Shown here: positions 32,752 to 45,235 of the stretch, in pieces
Layout: each line of letters begins with the position of its first letter
Position numbering within the stretch: position 1 is the first letter of the stretch
Assembly (NCBI GenBank): GCA_026874595.1
Contig: CM049314.1
Coordinates: 73,856,300 to 73,920,299, forward strand
Direction of reading: 5' to 3'
DNA: 64,000 nt
From: Sipunculus nudus
Lineage: Eukaryota > Annelida > Sipuncula > Golfingiida > Sipunculidae
Notes under the pieces: model-generated
What the model saw: only the letters and a program-made list of their open reading frames with translations
The model's database searches: none
What the model was told of the DNA's origin: nothing
Position numbers and translations under genes: made by a program

Positions 32752-33877
32752 TGTATCCACCAAAACTTAGTTTTGCGGATACTATGTTTTGACCAGGTTC
32801 CGCCTCCTTCATCGCCATGTTTGTTTACGGAGAACTCCTCTGAGACTACTGGACAGATTTTTCTGAAACTTACACCAATTATCGGGTCACATGTGAACTG
32901 GTGCCTATCCAATTGGCCTAGACCTCTGACCTTTCCTCTCTGCCCAGAGTCCGTTTGTGCATCTGTTTCCACACATAAACCCACATATCTTGGGAACCGT
33001 TGACCGATCAGGAAAAAATGGTGCGCTACCTACAACCATGTTTGCACAGAGTCCATCTGTTCATCTGCCTTGGGTTAACATATCTCATATCTCTGCAGTG
33101 GTTTTACTAATTCACCTGAAATTGTGTATATATCCTAGATAGCTTCCTTGATTTTATGACAGGTTGCGCCAGCTACATTCATGTTCACGCTGCAGACATC
33201 CAAGCTCATATCTCGGGAACCTTTTGACCAATCAGGAAAAAAAAATTATACAAATGTAGCCCTCAGATAGCTTTATAACGTACACAAAAAGGGTGGCACC
33301 ACCTGCAGCAATTTTTGCACTGCGTCCATCTGTTTGTCTGCTATGGGTTATAATCACTCATATCTCTGCAGTTGTTTGACCAAATTACCTGAAATTCGGC
33401 ATGCATATACATCCCGCATAGAATTCTTGATTTCATGACAGGTGGTGCCACCTTCATTCATGTTCACGCTGTAGACATCCATGCTTATATCTCCGGACTT
33501 GTTACACCAATCAGGAAAAATTCACACAAATGTAGCCCTTGGATAACTTTATAACTTACACAAAAATGGTGGTGCCACCTGCAGCCATTTTTGCACAGCA
33601 TCCATCTGTTTGTCTGCTGTTGGATAAAATCACTCATATCTCTGCAGTGGTTTGACTTTTCCACCTGAAATTTTGCATGTGTATACATCTTGGATAGTTT
33701 CTCGTTTAAATAACAGGTGGCGCCATCTACAGTCATGTTTACTTGGCAGACATCCATTCTCATATGTAACACATGTAACTCTATTTCCCCTTGCCACTCA
33801 ATCCATGCCTCACTTCACCCGTCCTACTCTGATTTTGGCGGATACTTGTAGTCGCTTGTCGACTACCCGTATTCTAG
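32752..33877 (+). mobile_element. Complete family C Helitron-like element
   Basis: The head TGTATCCACCAAAAC..TTA..GTTTTGCGGATAC is at 32752. Near the 3' end are GATTTTGGCGGATAC, the perfect-stem hairpin GTAGTC-GCTTGTC-GACTAC, then CCGTATTCTAG ending at 33877. The body holds three or four units of roughly 280 bp, each with a GGTGGC/TGCCACC palindrome. Confidence 0.85.
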
Positions 33878-34268
33878 TTAATTTCTAGTTCATATTGACT
33901 TGACTAAGTGCTGTCTCATGAAAAACAGGCATATTCACCAGGTTACTATAACTCTTTTCACCAATGGCTGATAAGCAGCTGCCCTCAGTCTCGGCCAGAT
34001 AGAAGAGACCAAGTGAAGCCACTTACATTCTACTCAGGGGTCTGGCCTGACTCCTAGTGGCAGTCCATTTTGATGAAGGGAGGAACAATGAGTTAATCCA
34101 CTTGGATGTTTTACACTCTGTCAGAATAGGTAGGCTGTGTTTGCTGTATCCTATTACTTAAATATGACAGACAACTATGAAATTAATTGATATTAACACA
34201 TTAATCAATATCCAGCAAACACAACAGATCTGTTTATGAATATTCATGTACTCTTTTTGACCAATCAG
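33878..34268. other. Unique intronic sequence upstream of exon 3
   Basis: No repeat of the A-D types and no other feature recognised; it contains the last part of intron 2 and the acceptor of exon 3. Confidence 0.35.
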
Positions 34269-34460
34269 ATGCAAGATGTGGCAGGTTCAGAGAGGTTTCA
34301 TTTCAAGGTCGCTGTTATGAAGTAAAGGTGACTATACATCAATTCTTGCCCTCTGATGGAGACTGTAGAATTTTAGGAGGGAATCTGATTGATTTCCAGA
34401 CATTGGATGAGTTGTATTTCATCACACACAGGGCTACTTTCCATAAAGCATTTTACATAG
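34269..34460 (+). CDS. Internal exon 3: N-terminal half of a C-type lectin-like domain
   Basis: This 192-bp exon (phase 1 to phase 1) encodes the first part of a C-type lectin-like domain. It begins DARCGRFREVSFQGRCYE, with the early cysteine and CY pair seen in long-form CTLDs, then SDGDCRILGGNLIDF (family pattern C..xGGxLxxI/F), then TLDELYFI, matching the helix-2 E-L/F-x-F/I region. It ends AFYIG, corresponding to the conserved WIG/FYIG strand. The acceptor is GACCAATCAG (ends 34268), with a rather weak pyrimidine tract; the donor is G/GTAAGA (34461). The domain continues in exon 4 in the same phase, about 21 kb downstream. The usual SWxxA helix-1 motif is replaced (VTIHQFLPS), so the fold is divergent. 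Confidence 0.85.
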
Positions 34461-35569
34461 GTAAGACTGCTTTTATCTGTTATAAGTTTAACTAACATTA
34501 TACTATACAGCAGAAGTAGAATATGCATCCCACAATTCTTAGCAGTTAACTTAAATATTCAATAAAGTTGAGAAGTGTTAAAAAAGATAACATTTGATAA
34601 TTGAAAATTAAATTAAATACCAAGAGTTATTAAAAATATGTAGTCAAGACTCATAATTTTATTAACTGCATGCATCAACCATCAGCTAGTAAGCACTTAA
34701 ACAGTGTCATTCATTGAGTACTCATATTGCCCATATTTATACTCCATTCTGTCAAAAGAAAGTGCCATTCAGAAAGAGTCTGTCCATCTGTGTGTCCTCC
34801 ATCTACCCTGAAGAATGGCATGTTTTGAAACCAAATGATCTTAGAATCTGAAAATCAACATACAGTTAGATGTTCGCAAGTTCTCCTCCTTTACTTTGAG
34901 TAATTATAGAAAAACCTTCATTTTAACCTGAAACCCATTGTAACACTTCAAGACTGCCTAAAAAAAAAGATGGATTTTATTCATATTTTTCATAAATACC
35001 GCTTTATATGTTACCTATGCACATGCAAGAAATTAAGTCAGTATTAGAGCCTGGCACAGCCGCCATTTTGCGCTGCTGCTAAGCCAAGTTAAGACCGAGG
35101 CGAGTTTATCAGGAAATGCCAACAACATTTCATTAAGCAAAAGTGACCTGATTTGGTGCAACTCAGTTTGCCTTGAGAAAAAAAATACCAACAGATAAAT
35201 CTTCTACAGTTATAAATGCCCAAAGCAAATGTACAAGTTTTGTTATTTCATTTTTCTTGTCCAAGAAAGGAGAGGGTGTGACTGTCTTAGTAAGAAACCA
35301 CCTGGATAAAATTTATATTTAATAAAAAACTAGTTAAATATAAAATGGATGCAATGTGGCACACATAATATAGGTAACTTATTTAAAGAGAATGGACACA
35401 TTGTAACATTGTTAAATGAATAGGCTTTCAGGTTTCTTTAAGCAAGCCAACATTTTTGCAAGGCATGTCGAGCCACAAGAATTAGCTTACTATTTAAGGC
35501 AGCTGTCTTTTTGTCCAGGCCAGCCGCATTTGTATGGCTAACATGGCTCTGGGCTCTAGTCAATATTGT
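34461..35569. other. Intron 3 proximal part with a degenerate A2 fragment
   Basis: The segment 34780-35045 resembles the A2 body (GAATGGCATGTTTTGAAACC, then GTTAGATGTTCGCAAG). The rest has no recognised feature. Confidence 0.4.
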
Positions 35570-36659
35570 TAGTAAATCTGTGAGCATTTCATGATATGCA
35601 ATAGTGTGCTGTCAGCAGTTTTCCGTTTATTTTAAACCCAAACTTTCTCAAAAACGGCAGAAGCTAGCATCACCACATTCTATGCAGATGTTAGTGACAT
35701 TACTCATATTTGAAAATGACGTTTGTGTGGCACCACTGACCAGCATCGAAGTATCAAAGTTTTTTATGGGCAAAAAGATTTGTAATTTTAGCCTCTTTGA
35801 GCTTTACATCAAGTATTTTGTGATGAAACTGTCAAGCCAAATTGTAAAATTTTTCACAAGAATTATCTGGGGTAGGTTAATTTCTCTCAATTGTTGAACT
35901 CTACCTTTGGTCGAGTCATAGGAAGCTGAAGTTGGTCTTGTGGCCAAATAAGCCTATATCAAACTGAGGGCTCCAAAAGTGTTATGCAAATTTGTTGTTT
36001 CTGATTCCGTAACATTGCACAAAATATTATTTTAAGGTAGCCTTTGTTCAACTTATATAAATGATATCTTGCTAAATTATTGGACCTTTAATGATGAAAG
36101 GACTGTGAGATACATGTACTTTGGTAAAGAAAGCAAGTAGATTTATTGTGTTAACAGACTTAGCTATGTGCGCAACATAAATAATTGGTGTCCATATATA
36201 GCTTATGTGTAAAGTAATTCCATGAATAAAATATATCTTTGTTCTGCTATTACTTTAATAGGCTTATGTTATTTCTATCCTAAACATTTTTATAAAAGAA
36301 TCTTATGAATATGTCAGAATAAAAAGCATGGTTGCCAAGGTCTTTCAGTATATGTAAACAGATTTGGCAACAGGTCAAAACTTCATATCTATATATACCT
36401 TGGCCAACTACCAACTTTTGCAAAAGCAGATTTGGAAACAGGTCAAATCAACAGGTCTTATGAGTAAATAGCTTAGCATAAGGCTTGTAAGCATTGTTAA
36501 TTAATAATATTGCCAATTGGCAGTAGCGTTTGGGTTACATTTTTAAATACAGTTATTTATAAAAAAAAATAAACTTTCTTTTCTGTATGCAGTAAACAGA
36601 TTATGCAACAGGTCAAGGCTTTATATCTATAAATAGCTTGGCCATCTCCCAACATTTTT
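35570..36659 (+). mobile_element. Degenerate family B element
   Basis: A decayed head (AAATCTGTGAGCATTTC) is followed by B-type body words (GGCAGAAGCTAGCATCACC, AAACTGTCAAGCCAAATTGT, ATTTGGCAACAGGTCAA) and a decayed 3' end (TAAGGCTTGTAAGCATTGTT, about 36480). Confidence 0.5.
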
Positions 36660-39600
36660 AGCTCAGCTGACTGAAAGTCATCTAAGCTTTAGCGATCACC
36701 CTTTGTCCGTCGTCTGTCCCGCCGTCTGGTCGTCTGGCCCTCCGTTAAGAGGGCACAAATCCTAACAGCTAGACCTGGAATCTTCAAACTTGATATCTGG
36801 AGAGGTCCATGAAAAATCTCCTTGAAAACCTGAAATTAGCTCTCTGTTACCCATATTCTCTGAGCTATGGAGCTCGTAAGTATCCTCCAGAATAATCAAA
36901 GATTTGATACAAAAGCTCAATTATCTGAATAACTACTGCATTTATCACCTTGATTTTTTGCATGAATATTGATCATGGAGTATTCCATCAGTTCATGCAA
37001 GCTGGTGGTGCCACCTGTACTTTTTCTAATTTTTACAAATTTTTTTGCTATTTTTGATACTTTCAAAGAAGCTGTCATCTGTCAACAGGGCACAAATCGT
37101 AACCGCTGGACCTGGAATGTTCAAACTTGAAACCCTGAGAGGTCCATGAAATATTTTCTTGGAAAGTTGAAATTAGGTCTCTGTTTCCCATATTCTTTGA
37201 GCTATGGAGCTTGTAAGTACCCTCCAGAATAATCAAAGATTTGATACAAAAGCTCAAGTATCTGAATAACTACTACATTGATCTCAATGATTATTTGCAT
37301 GAATTTGATCATGGAGTACCGTAAATCTTGCTTTTATGGCCGCACGTCTATTTATAGCCGCACCCTGAGTTTGCAAGGTCTCTTAAAGGAGCTCCCAGTA
37401 AGGTCCAAATACCCAAAACCCCCCTTAAAGGCCGCACCCCGACTCCGTCTCTGACCTGAAGGTAAGATAATCAGCTGCACGTAGCAAAATAAATCACGAC
37501 ATAGCTGCTTTAATGAAGACTAGAATAAAAAGTTTCATAACTGAGGTTAAATTTGTTGCCAGATTACGTATATTGAATATATTACTTTTTTACATTATTA
37601 TATAACGCTCGAGATAGGGACAAAATATCTGTATGTTACTAAAGACTTTTGCACATGGATGGGCAGGCATTTATCAGAAAAAGAAAGATTCCCCGAACGA
37701 TCATTTCGTTTGAATGGTGGTTACGCAAAACGATTCTTGTATGCATCAAAATGCTTCTTTGCATGTACGTGCAATTGTCAAAGACCATAGTATGAACACT
37801 GAACTGAGGTTTATATGTACATTTATTGAAGCAAAAAGCCTGAATACTATCCACTTTTACGCACTATCACGCAGTAGCGTTCAGGGGGAGACATGATGGC
37901 TAAGACTGCTGAAACTGTCAGGTTTTCAACCTGCACGAACTTAATCACGGCTCGTGGTATACATATAAAAATTTAAATGTAGAACCTTGACATGTATATC
38001 TTTCGTGCGATATATAACTTATTATAAAAATCTTGGTAATTGTCACCAAATAATATGTTTAAAACACCCCTGCTGTAACGCAGCGGCCAACTTCGTTTGG
38101 CATGGTCAAGCAACATTGAAATACATGCCTACGTTAAACTCATTTGCAGCATTATTTAGCAACGATTATTTGTTTAGAAAGTAAAATGAATAAAAACCTG
38201 ACATCGTAAAGAGTCGCACAATGGCTGACGATCGTTTTAAAATCAAGTTTGAGTACCGCCATGTGCTGAAACGCCCAAATGTTCTGCTAAGAATATTTTG
38301 AACGGCTGTACGCTGTGGGTGGTAAACAGAACAGCCACCTATTCCGTCCCAGTGTGCCTTGCGCGAACGCTACCTTGACAAGATGGCTTCCCAAACGGAA
38401 ACTTCCTTGAGGAAAAAACTTGCTTACCTCGACCGACCATTTTAATTTCACTTTAAAATCGCTCGTTTTCACGCGCATGTTTGCTATACGTGCGTATCTC
38501 GATAAGGTAACTTCAGTTATTTTGATATATAGTTAAGTTGACCAGCGATGTTTTCAAACGCACCAGCGTATTGTGACATGGAGCGATGTCAACGTAGGAT
38601 GTGACAATGATAATACCGAAGTAACCGGTATGAAAATGATTCGAATCTTCCGAGTAATTCAAGAAATGGAATTTTCATCATAGATTAAGTTTTCAAAATA
38701 TTACTTTTAGAATTAAATTATACAGTGACTTTAAATGGATCAGCAGAATATTTCTATCCAAAATATATTGGAAAATCGGTAGCAAACAAGAATACGGCAC
38801 GGCATGTAAAATCTGTATATTCACCAAATTCCATCGGCCGTGGTGACATGTTCTACCATTTATATCTACAAGCGGGTTTCCCCTCTAACAGTATTTCCAT
38901 TCATACAATATATCCGTGATTGTATAAAAAAAACCCCGAAGGATTAAACAGAAGTAAATGACCGGGCCATACGCATTCAAGGATGAAGGTTTTCCAGAAA
39001 CGTGACATGGGCTAAATAATATTGAGGTACATGTATAAATCATGATGAAAAATGTCAGTAAGTAACCTGCTAAATTTGAATTTTTATAAAGATTTTATAG
39101 TGTTCTGAATTACATATTTTGATTTTCTTAATTCTTTTTATAAACATTATAGATTCCGTGGCAATCCGGCTCCATCAAAGTTGTGACCGGTAATACCGAT
39201 TTTTTCCAGCAGACGTCATCACCAGTCCTCACCATAAATAATCTCATTCATTTTAATCTCGTAATAAGTGTTGTTATTGTTCAATGTTTATTGTTATTGT
39301 TCAGTTGATTGCAAATAATTATTATATTTTATATGAACATTTAGACTATACAATTTTATACAATAATTCTGTGACTAAAAAGAGTATTTCCTCTCTGGTG
39401 TGCTTGATCTTCTATTATCGCCCAAAGGAGCGCCACGTCCGGGAGAGAGTTCTTCTCACAGTTAATTTCTGATAAACCATCTATTTATGGCCGCATCCCG
39501 AGTTCAGAAAAAAAGTCGAGATTTTCGATTTTGAGTTTGTTTTTAAGGCCGCGGCGATAAAAACAGGATTTACGGTATTCCATCATTTCCTGGCAAACTG

Positions 39601-39850
39601 GTGGCACCACCTGTACTTTTTCTAATTTTTACACATTTTTTTCGCTATTTTTGATACTTTCAAAGAAGCTGTCAACTGTCAACAGGGCACAAATTGTAAC
39701 CCCTGGACCTTGAATCTTCTAACATTACATCCAGGGAGGTCAATGAAAGGTCTCTGTGGAAATCTGAAATATGGTCTCTGTTACCCATATCTTCTGAGCT
39801 ATGGGGCTAGTAAGTACCCCCTAGAATAATTAAAAATGTGATACAAAAAC
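36660..39850 (+). mobile_element. Family A element interrupted by a TA-flanked transposon
   Basis: The head hairpin AGCTCAGCTGACT..GAA..AGTCATCTAAGCT is at 36660, with family A units following. The body is interrupted after GGAG at 37316 and resumes with TTCCATCA at 39578. No family A 3' terminus follows, so the copy is 3'-truncated or fused to the next repeat. Confidence 0.65.
37319..39575. mobile_element. 2.26 kb DNA transposon, TA target duplication
   Basis: The ends CCGTAAATCTTGCTTTTATG (37319) and, in reverse, CCGTAAATCCTGTTTTTATC (39575) form inverted repeats flanked by TA. The host A repeat is seen uninterrupted near 36983-36992 (GGAGTATTCC), so the TA duplication is directly visible. 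Motifs GGCCGCACCC recur near the ends. TA duplication fits the Tc1/mariner/pogo superfamily. There is no transposase frame; on the minus strand a short open frame starting at 38478 (MRVKTSDFKVKLKWSVE) ends at a consensus donor GAG/GTAAGC, weakly like a transposase first exon. Confidence 0.75.
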
Positions 39851-40380
39851 TCTGCGTTAGTTTCCAGAGGACTCCACTGAGACCCTTTGACCAATCTTTC
39901 TGAAACCCAGCATAGTTGTTCCTTCACCTGTGTTGTTGTGCCTAACAAAGACAGGTGGCACCACCAGCAATCCTTTTTGTGCAGTGAGGATCTGGGTGTC
40001 TTTTAGATAACAGCCCATATCTCAGGAATGGCACAATGTATTGTGCTGAAAGTTTGCATGTCCACAGATCTTGGATCGCTCCATTTCATAATTGCAACTG
40101 GTGGCGCCATCTACAAAATTTTTGCGTAGTGTCCATATGTGCATTTGCCATCTGTTTGTCTTAGTGGTTCTTCAATGTATTGGGTTGAAATTGTGCATGT
40201 TCATAGATCCTCAACACCTACATCTCAGAAACAAGACTGGTAGTGTCTGCAGTTGTATTTGCGTGGTGTTCATCTGTATATTTGCTTTTGGTGAAAATTG
40301 CTCATATCTCAGGAATGGTTCCAGATATTGGTCTGAAATTTGGCATGTCCATCCATCAGACATGGGGTCTATTACAGTTG
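39851..40380 (+). mobile_element. B/C-type repeat body fragment
   Basis: Units with CTGGTGGCGCCATCTACAA and related words, about 130-170 bp apart, resemble the palindrome-bearing bodies of families B and C. No termini are visible. Confidence 0.5.
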
Positions 40381-40515
40381 TTCTATTACTATTACTATTA
40401 CTATTACTTTCAATTTCTGATATTACTATTACTATTACTATTACCACATTTTATCTTCTATTTCTATTACTATTACTATTACTATTACTTGGGTATCTAT
40501 TACTATTACTTTTAC
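40381..40515 (+). repeat. (TATTAC)n microsatellite
   Basis: CTATTACTATTACTATTACT repeats dominate, with a small interruption (about 40413-40465). A related shorter tract occurs near 52665-52755. Confidence 0.9.
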
Positions 40516-41585
40516 ATGAACTGATGGGAGGATTCTAGGCCTTGCGCAGCCATGAGTGCTATAAACTAGCACTACAATCACGTTTAAATAATATTAGAAG
40601 CATCTATATCATCCAGTTACCGACACAATTTGCTTATACTGTGTCTGTCATTTACAATAAGCCTAATGATACTGGAGATCTTAATTATTTCAGCTTCTTT
40701 AATTGTTTTTTATATATATATTTTGAAACATCAATAATTATTGAAGTGTTTCAAGTCGAAATTTTAAGAAAATTGTATGAACTCTTGAATTCATGTAACT
40801 TAAAAGCAACCCATTGTAATGGCCCTGGCATATGTAAAATATTAATTTATAATTATATGCCTACTTATACATTTTATATTATTTTCATATATATTTCACA
40901 TAAATTTATTTTATAGTACATACTTCTGTTTAGATTTTATCTTCTTTCTTCTTTCTTTAATAAATAAAGATTTTCTGTGTAAATTGTCTCCAAAGAGATT
41001 ATTCATGATTATGTCATATTAATATTTAGAATTAAAGCTGACCTTTATGTATATATCAGAAGAGGAATTTTGGTAGGGCTGTGTCCTGTTTCCCAATCCT
41101 TATAAATATATCCAATAATAATACTGTTTACATCAAGATTCTGGACAGATTCTAAACTGGAGACAAAAGTACCCCATCTTCTCGGGTGTATATATGTTCA
41201 TTTTGATATGATGCAATGTTTTATTTTATCACATTGTACATCTTGAGAGTGAACAGGGAGAGGTGGTAAACTTTACAATAATGGTGGCATGCATGGCTTT
41301 TATTCTTCAGGCATGCCCTTCTTCATTGCAGCAAAACAAGCATATGATAATTTAGGAGTATGGAGAGTGATTTAAACTTACATAAATTTTACAAAACAAA
41401 TAAAATATTATTTATATCACTTTCACAATAAATTTGGTATTAAACAATCTTGTACTTTAAATTTTTACATAACAGGATCTAATTATCTGATATCAAAATT
41501 TCAGATATTAAATAATAAAATATTAACAGTTACTTATATTCTTATATTATATAATCAAATAAAAAAAATTGTTCATATAATTTTT
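40516..41585. other. Intronic A+T-rich stretch
   Basis: A 124-codon open frame near 40542-40916 has no recognisable domain, a low-complexity composition and no splice context that I trust. Nothing else is seen. Confidence 0.35.
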
Positions 41586-44500
41586 AGCTCAGCTGACTGT
41601 AAGTCATCTGAGCTTTAGCAATCACTCTTTGTCTGTCGTCCGTCCGTCTGTCTGTCAGTCTGTCTGTCTGTCTGGCTGTGTGTCCGTCCTTCCATTAACC
41701 AGGCACAAATCGTAACCGCTGGACCTGGAATCTTCTAATCTTACATCCAGAGAAGTTCATGAAAAATCTCCTTGGAAACCTGGAATTAGGTCTCTGTTAC
41801 ACAAATTCTTCAAGCTATGGGGCTGTGAAGTATCCCCAGAATAATGAAAAATTTTATACAAAAGCTCAAGTATCTGAACAACTAATGCATTGATCACCAT
41901 ATGTTCTGTGCACAAATATTGATCATGGAGTGTTTCATCAGTTTTTGCATACTTATGGCGCCACCTGTATTTTTTTTATTTTACAATATTTTTCTCTATT
42001 TTTGGGACCTTAAAAGATGTAGTCATCTGTTAACAGGGCACAAATCATAACTGCCGGACCTGGAATCTTTTACTTTACATCCAGAAAGGTCCTTGAAAAG
42101 TCTCCATGGAAACCTGGAATTAGGTCTCTGTTACCCATATTCTTCAAGCTTTGGGGCTCCAAAGTACCCCCCAGAATAATGAAAAATTTGATACAAAAGC
42201 TCAAGTATCTGAACAACTTCTGCATTGATCACCATGATTCTTTGCATGGTTATTGATCATGGAGTGTTTCATCAGATAATGCTGACTGGTGGCGCAACCT
42301 GTATTTTTAGCGAACCTGTGAGCTTTTGCGATGGTGTGGCGTCGTCCGGCGTCTGTACGTTAACCCATACTATCTTGAAAACGGCAAGAGGTAGCATCAT
42401 GAAATTTTATGCAAAAAATTAGTCATCTAAAAAACTCTATCAGATTTTGCTTATTTTTTGGCTAACTGCATTTTCTTAGATTTAATATGGAAAAAGCTAA
42501 AAAAGCTTTAAAAATCTTCTTCTCCGAAACTGTTCAGCCAAATTATCCAATATTTCACAGAAATGATTCCTTGAATAATCTTTCTCAAGTTTGTTCCAAT
42601 GGTTAAAGTTCGGTGATTTTTGGCTGAGTTAGAGGAAGTTGAACTTAGTCATCTGTCCATAAAAGCATACTAATATTACAATCTCAGAAAAGGCTGGAGC
42701 TATCATCACCAAATTTTATGCCAATGTTGTTCACATGAGTCATATCTGAAATAGAGGTATTGGTGGCGCCACCTGCATCGGCCTTTTTTGTACAGGGGTC
42801 ATCAGAGCCGGTATCATACTGACAGCTACAAAAAACTTCTTCTCTGAAACCATATGGCCAAATAGTTTAATATCGCACAGAAATGATCCTAGGGTAGTGC
42901 TTTCTGAAGTTTGTTCAAATAGTCTCAGTTGAGTGACTTTTGGCTGAGTTATGGGAAGCTGAATTTAGTCATATGCTGTAACAGCCCATTTTAGCTCAGT
43001 GGCTACAAAGATCTTCTCCTCGAAAACCACTGGGCCAGATTCTTAAATCTCACACATTAATTATCCTTAGATGTTGATAATTCAAGTTTGTTCAAATGGT
43101 TTTGGTTCAGTGATTTTTGGCTGAGTTATGGGAAGCTTAACTTAGCCATTTTGCTGTATTTTCCCATATGAATTATAAACCTGTAAAAATTTTTTGACTG
43201 ACCCTACTGAGGCCAATTTGTTTAATATTTTACAAGAATAATCCCCTGAATAATTCTTATAATAATTGTCTTTTATGGTTCCTAAGAATGAATTTTGGCT
43301 GAATTATAAAGATTCAATTGAATCATTTTACCATACTATAGTATATGTTAGCTCTGTGAAGCAGATACATCTAGACTGGCACCAGTTTATCAGCATTTAT
43401 TACATCATGCCTCTAGACATTTAGATTTCAGGTTATCTATGGTTAATATTGACAATAATGTTTTTTAAAAGCTTTTAAAAATGTAGAATTATGATTTTTA
43501 GATATTCCTCATTCCAGGCAATGTTTACAATCACAGGTATACAGCTCTCTGTGGGTACCGTTAAATCTCCACTTAAAACCGCAGTTTAATCAAGAAATTC
43601 AAAATCTTGAAATCAGGTTGATTTCCTGAAAGCACTGTGCGGTTTATACTAGAAGGGTTTCCTGAATATCTTCTGACAGACATCGTTTTGGGGCCCGCGA
43701 GTGGTCGATAATATTGCTTTCGAAGGCAGTTCTTAGCAGCAGTCTCGCATGCATGGGAGCGGTGTATTACGAGCCGTGTAAACGTATTATTTACGATTAT
43801 TTGTTATTTATAAATTTAATATTGCTGATTAGTTTTGGTTTGATATATAACTTGTTATAAAATCTTGGTAATTGTCACCAAATAATACGTTTACAACAAC
43901 CCTGTTGTAACACACAGCGGCCCACTTCGGGCATGGTCAAGTAAAATTGAAATAGAAGCCTACTTTAAACCCATTTGCGGCATCATTTAGCAATGATTAT
44001 TTGTTTAAAACATAAAATGAATAAAAAGCTGACATCGCAAAGAGTCGCACAATGGCAGACTATCGTTTTCAAATCAAGTTTGAGTGCCGCCATGTGCTGA
44101 AACACCCCGGTATTCTGCTAAGAATATTTTGAACGGCTGTGCACGGTGGGTGGTAAACAGAACAGTCACCTATTTCGTCCCAGCATGCCTTGCGCGAACA
44201 CTGCCTTGACAAAATGGCTCCCCACAGAGAAACTTTCTTCAGGAAAAAGCTTGCTTACCCCGACTTGCCACTTTAATTTTACCTTAAAATCACTTGTTTT
44301 CAAGCGTCATGTTTCCTATATGTGCGTATCTCGACAAGGTAACTTCAGTTACTTTGATATTTAGTTAAGTTGACCAGCAATGTTTTCAAACGCACCAGCA
44401 AATTGTGACATGGAGCGATGTCATCGTACGATGTGACGATGATAATACCGAAGTAACCGGTATGAAAATGATTTAAATCTTCCGAGTAATTCCAGAAAAT

Positions 44501-44844
44501 GGAATTTTCATCAAAAATTAAGATTTCAAAATATTACTTTTAGAATTAGGTACGACTTTACAATCAGTACCTACCGGTCAGGGCTCGGCCCCGAGTGTAG
44601 AAATGAGTAAAGAAGTAATAGTTATACAACCAAATAGCCCTATATTGCCTATTATAGGTTTAGATATACATAATAGGATTCATTTTACAAATATATTTCC
44701 TCTGGAGTACATATTAAATACCGCTAGTAGCATGTTGTTGATATCCAAATCCTGACGGGCAGCCATGATTTATTTTAAACAGATAATTACGGTATGGTAA
44801 ACAATCTCCGTTCAGACTACCGTGAAGTATACCGGTCTGACCAT

Positions 44845-44970
44845 GGGGGGGTTTGGGGGGTCTCCCCCCACATTAAAAGCAGTTAATAATGTTTCTTTTT
44901 TGTTGTAGGAAATCTAAGGGGGGTATGGGGGGTTTCCCCCCATCTTTTAAGTAGTTAATAATATTTCTCA
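44845..44970. repeat. Tandem pair of G6/C6 hairpin units (about 73 bp apart)
   Basis: GGGGGGTTTGGGGGGTCTCC.. with a matching C6 run, then GCAGTTAATAATGTTTCT, recurs as GGGGGGTATGGGGGGTTTCC.. and GTAGTTAATAATATTTCT. The G and C runs can pair, and the G runs could form a quadruplex. Confidence 0.75.
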
Positions 44971-45077
44971 ATAAATATTTTCATGATATTTACAACCATC
45001 GTTAGGTGGCGCTATTTATTACTCCACACCCAGATTTAAAAGCCCTCTTTTTCCTGTGACCTTCACATTGTCTTGCA

Positions 45078-45235
45078 TGGTGTAATGGCATTAGTGTTCG
45101 AGTACTGAGCCGTGCTGCACAGGATCGATTCCAGCGAGGATCAACTTCTGCTCTTTCATGTGATTTATAATGTATACATGTACATACACATTTCTGAATA
45201 ATAATAAAATGTCTTTCATCAACAGATAATGCCGC
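45078..45235 (+). mobile_element. Possible tRNA-derived SINE fragment
   Basis: TGGTGTAATGG looks like an A box and GGATCGATTCC like a B box, about 45 bp apart, as in a tRNA-derived head. An ATAATAATAAAATG tail follows. It lies within the 43558-45680 element. The boundaries are not defined. Confidence 0.4.

Noticed and set aside
40092-40538. 148-codon frame ending in a leucine-rich tail
   Set aside because: The tail is the (TATTAC)n microsatellite and the front is B/C repeat body; no real hydrophobic protein is implied.
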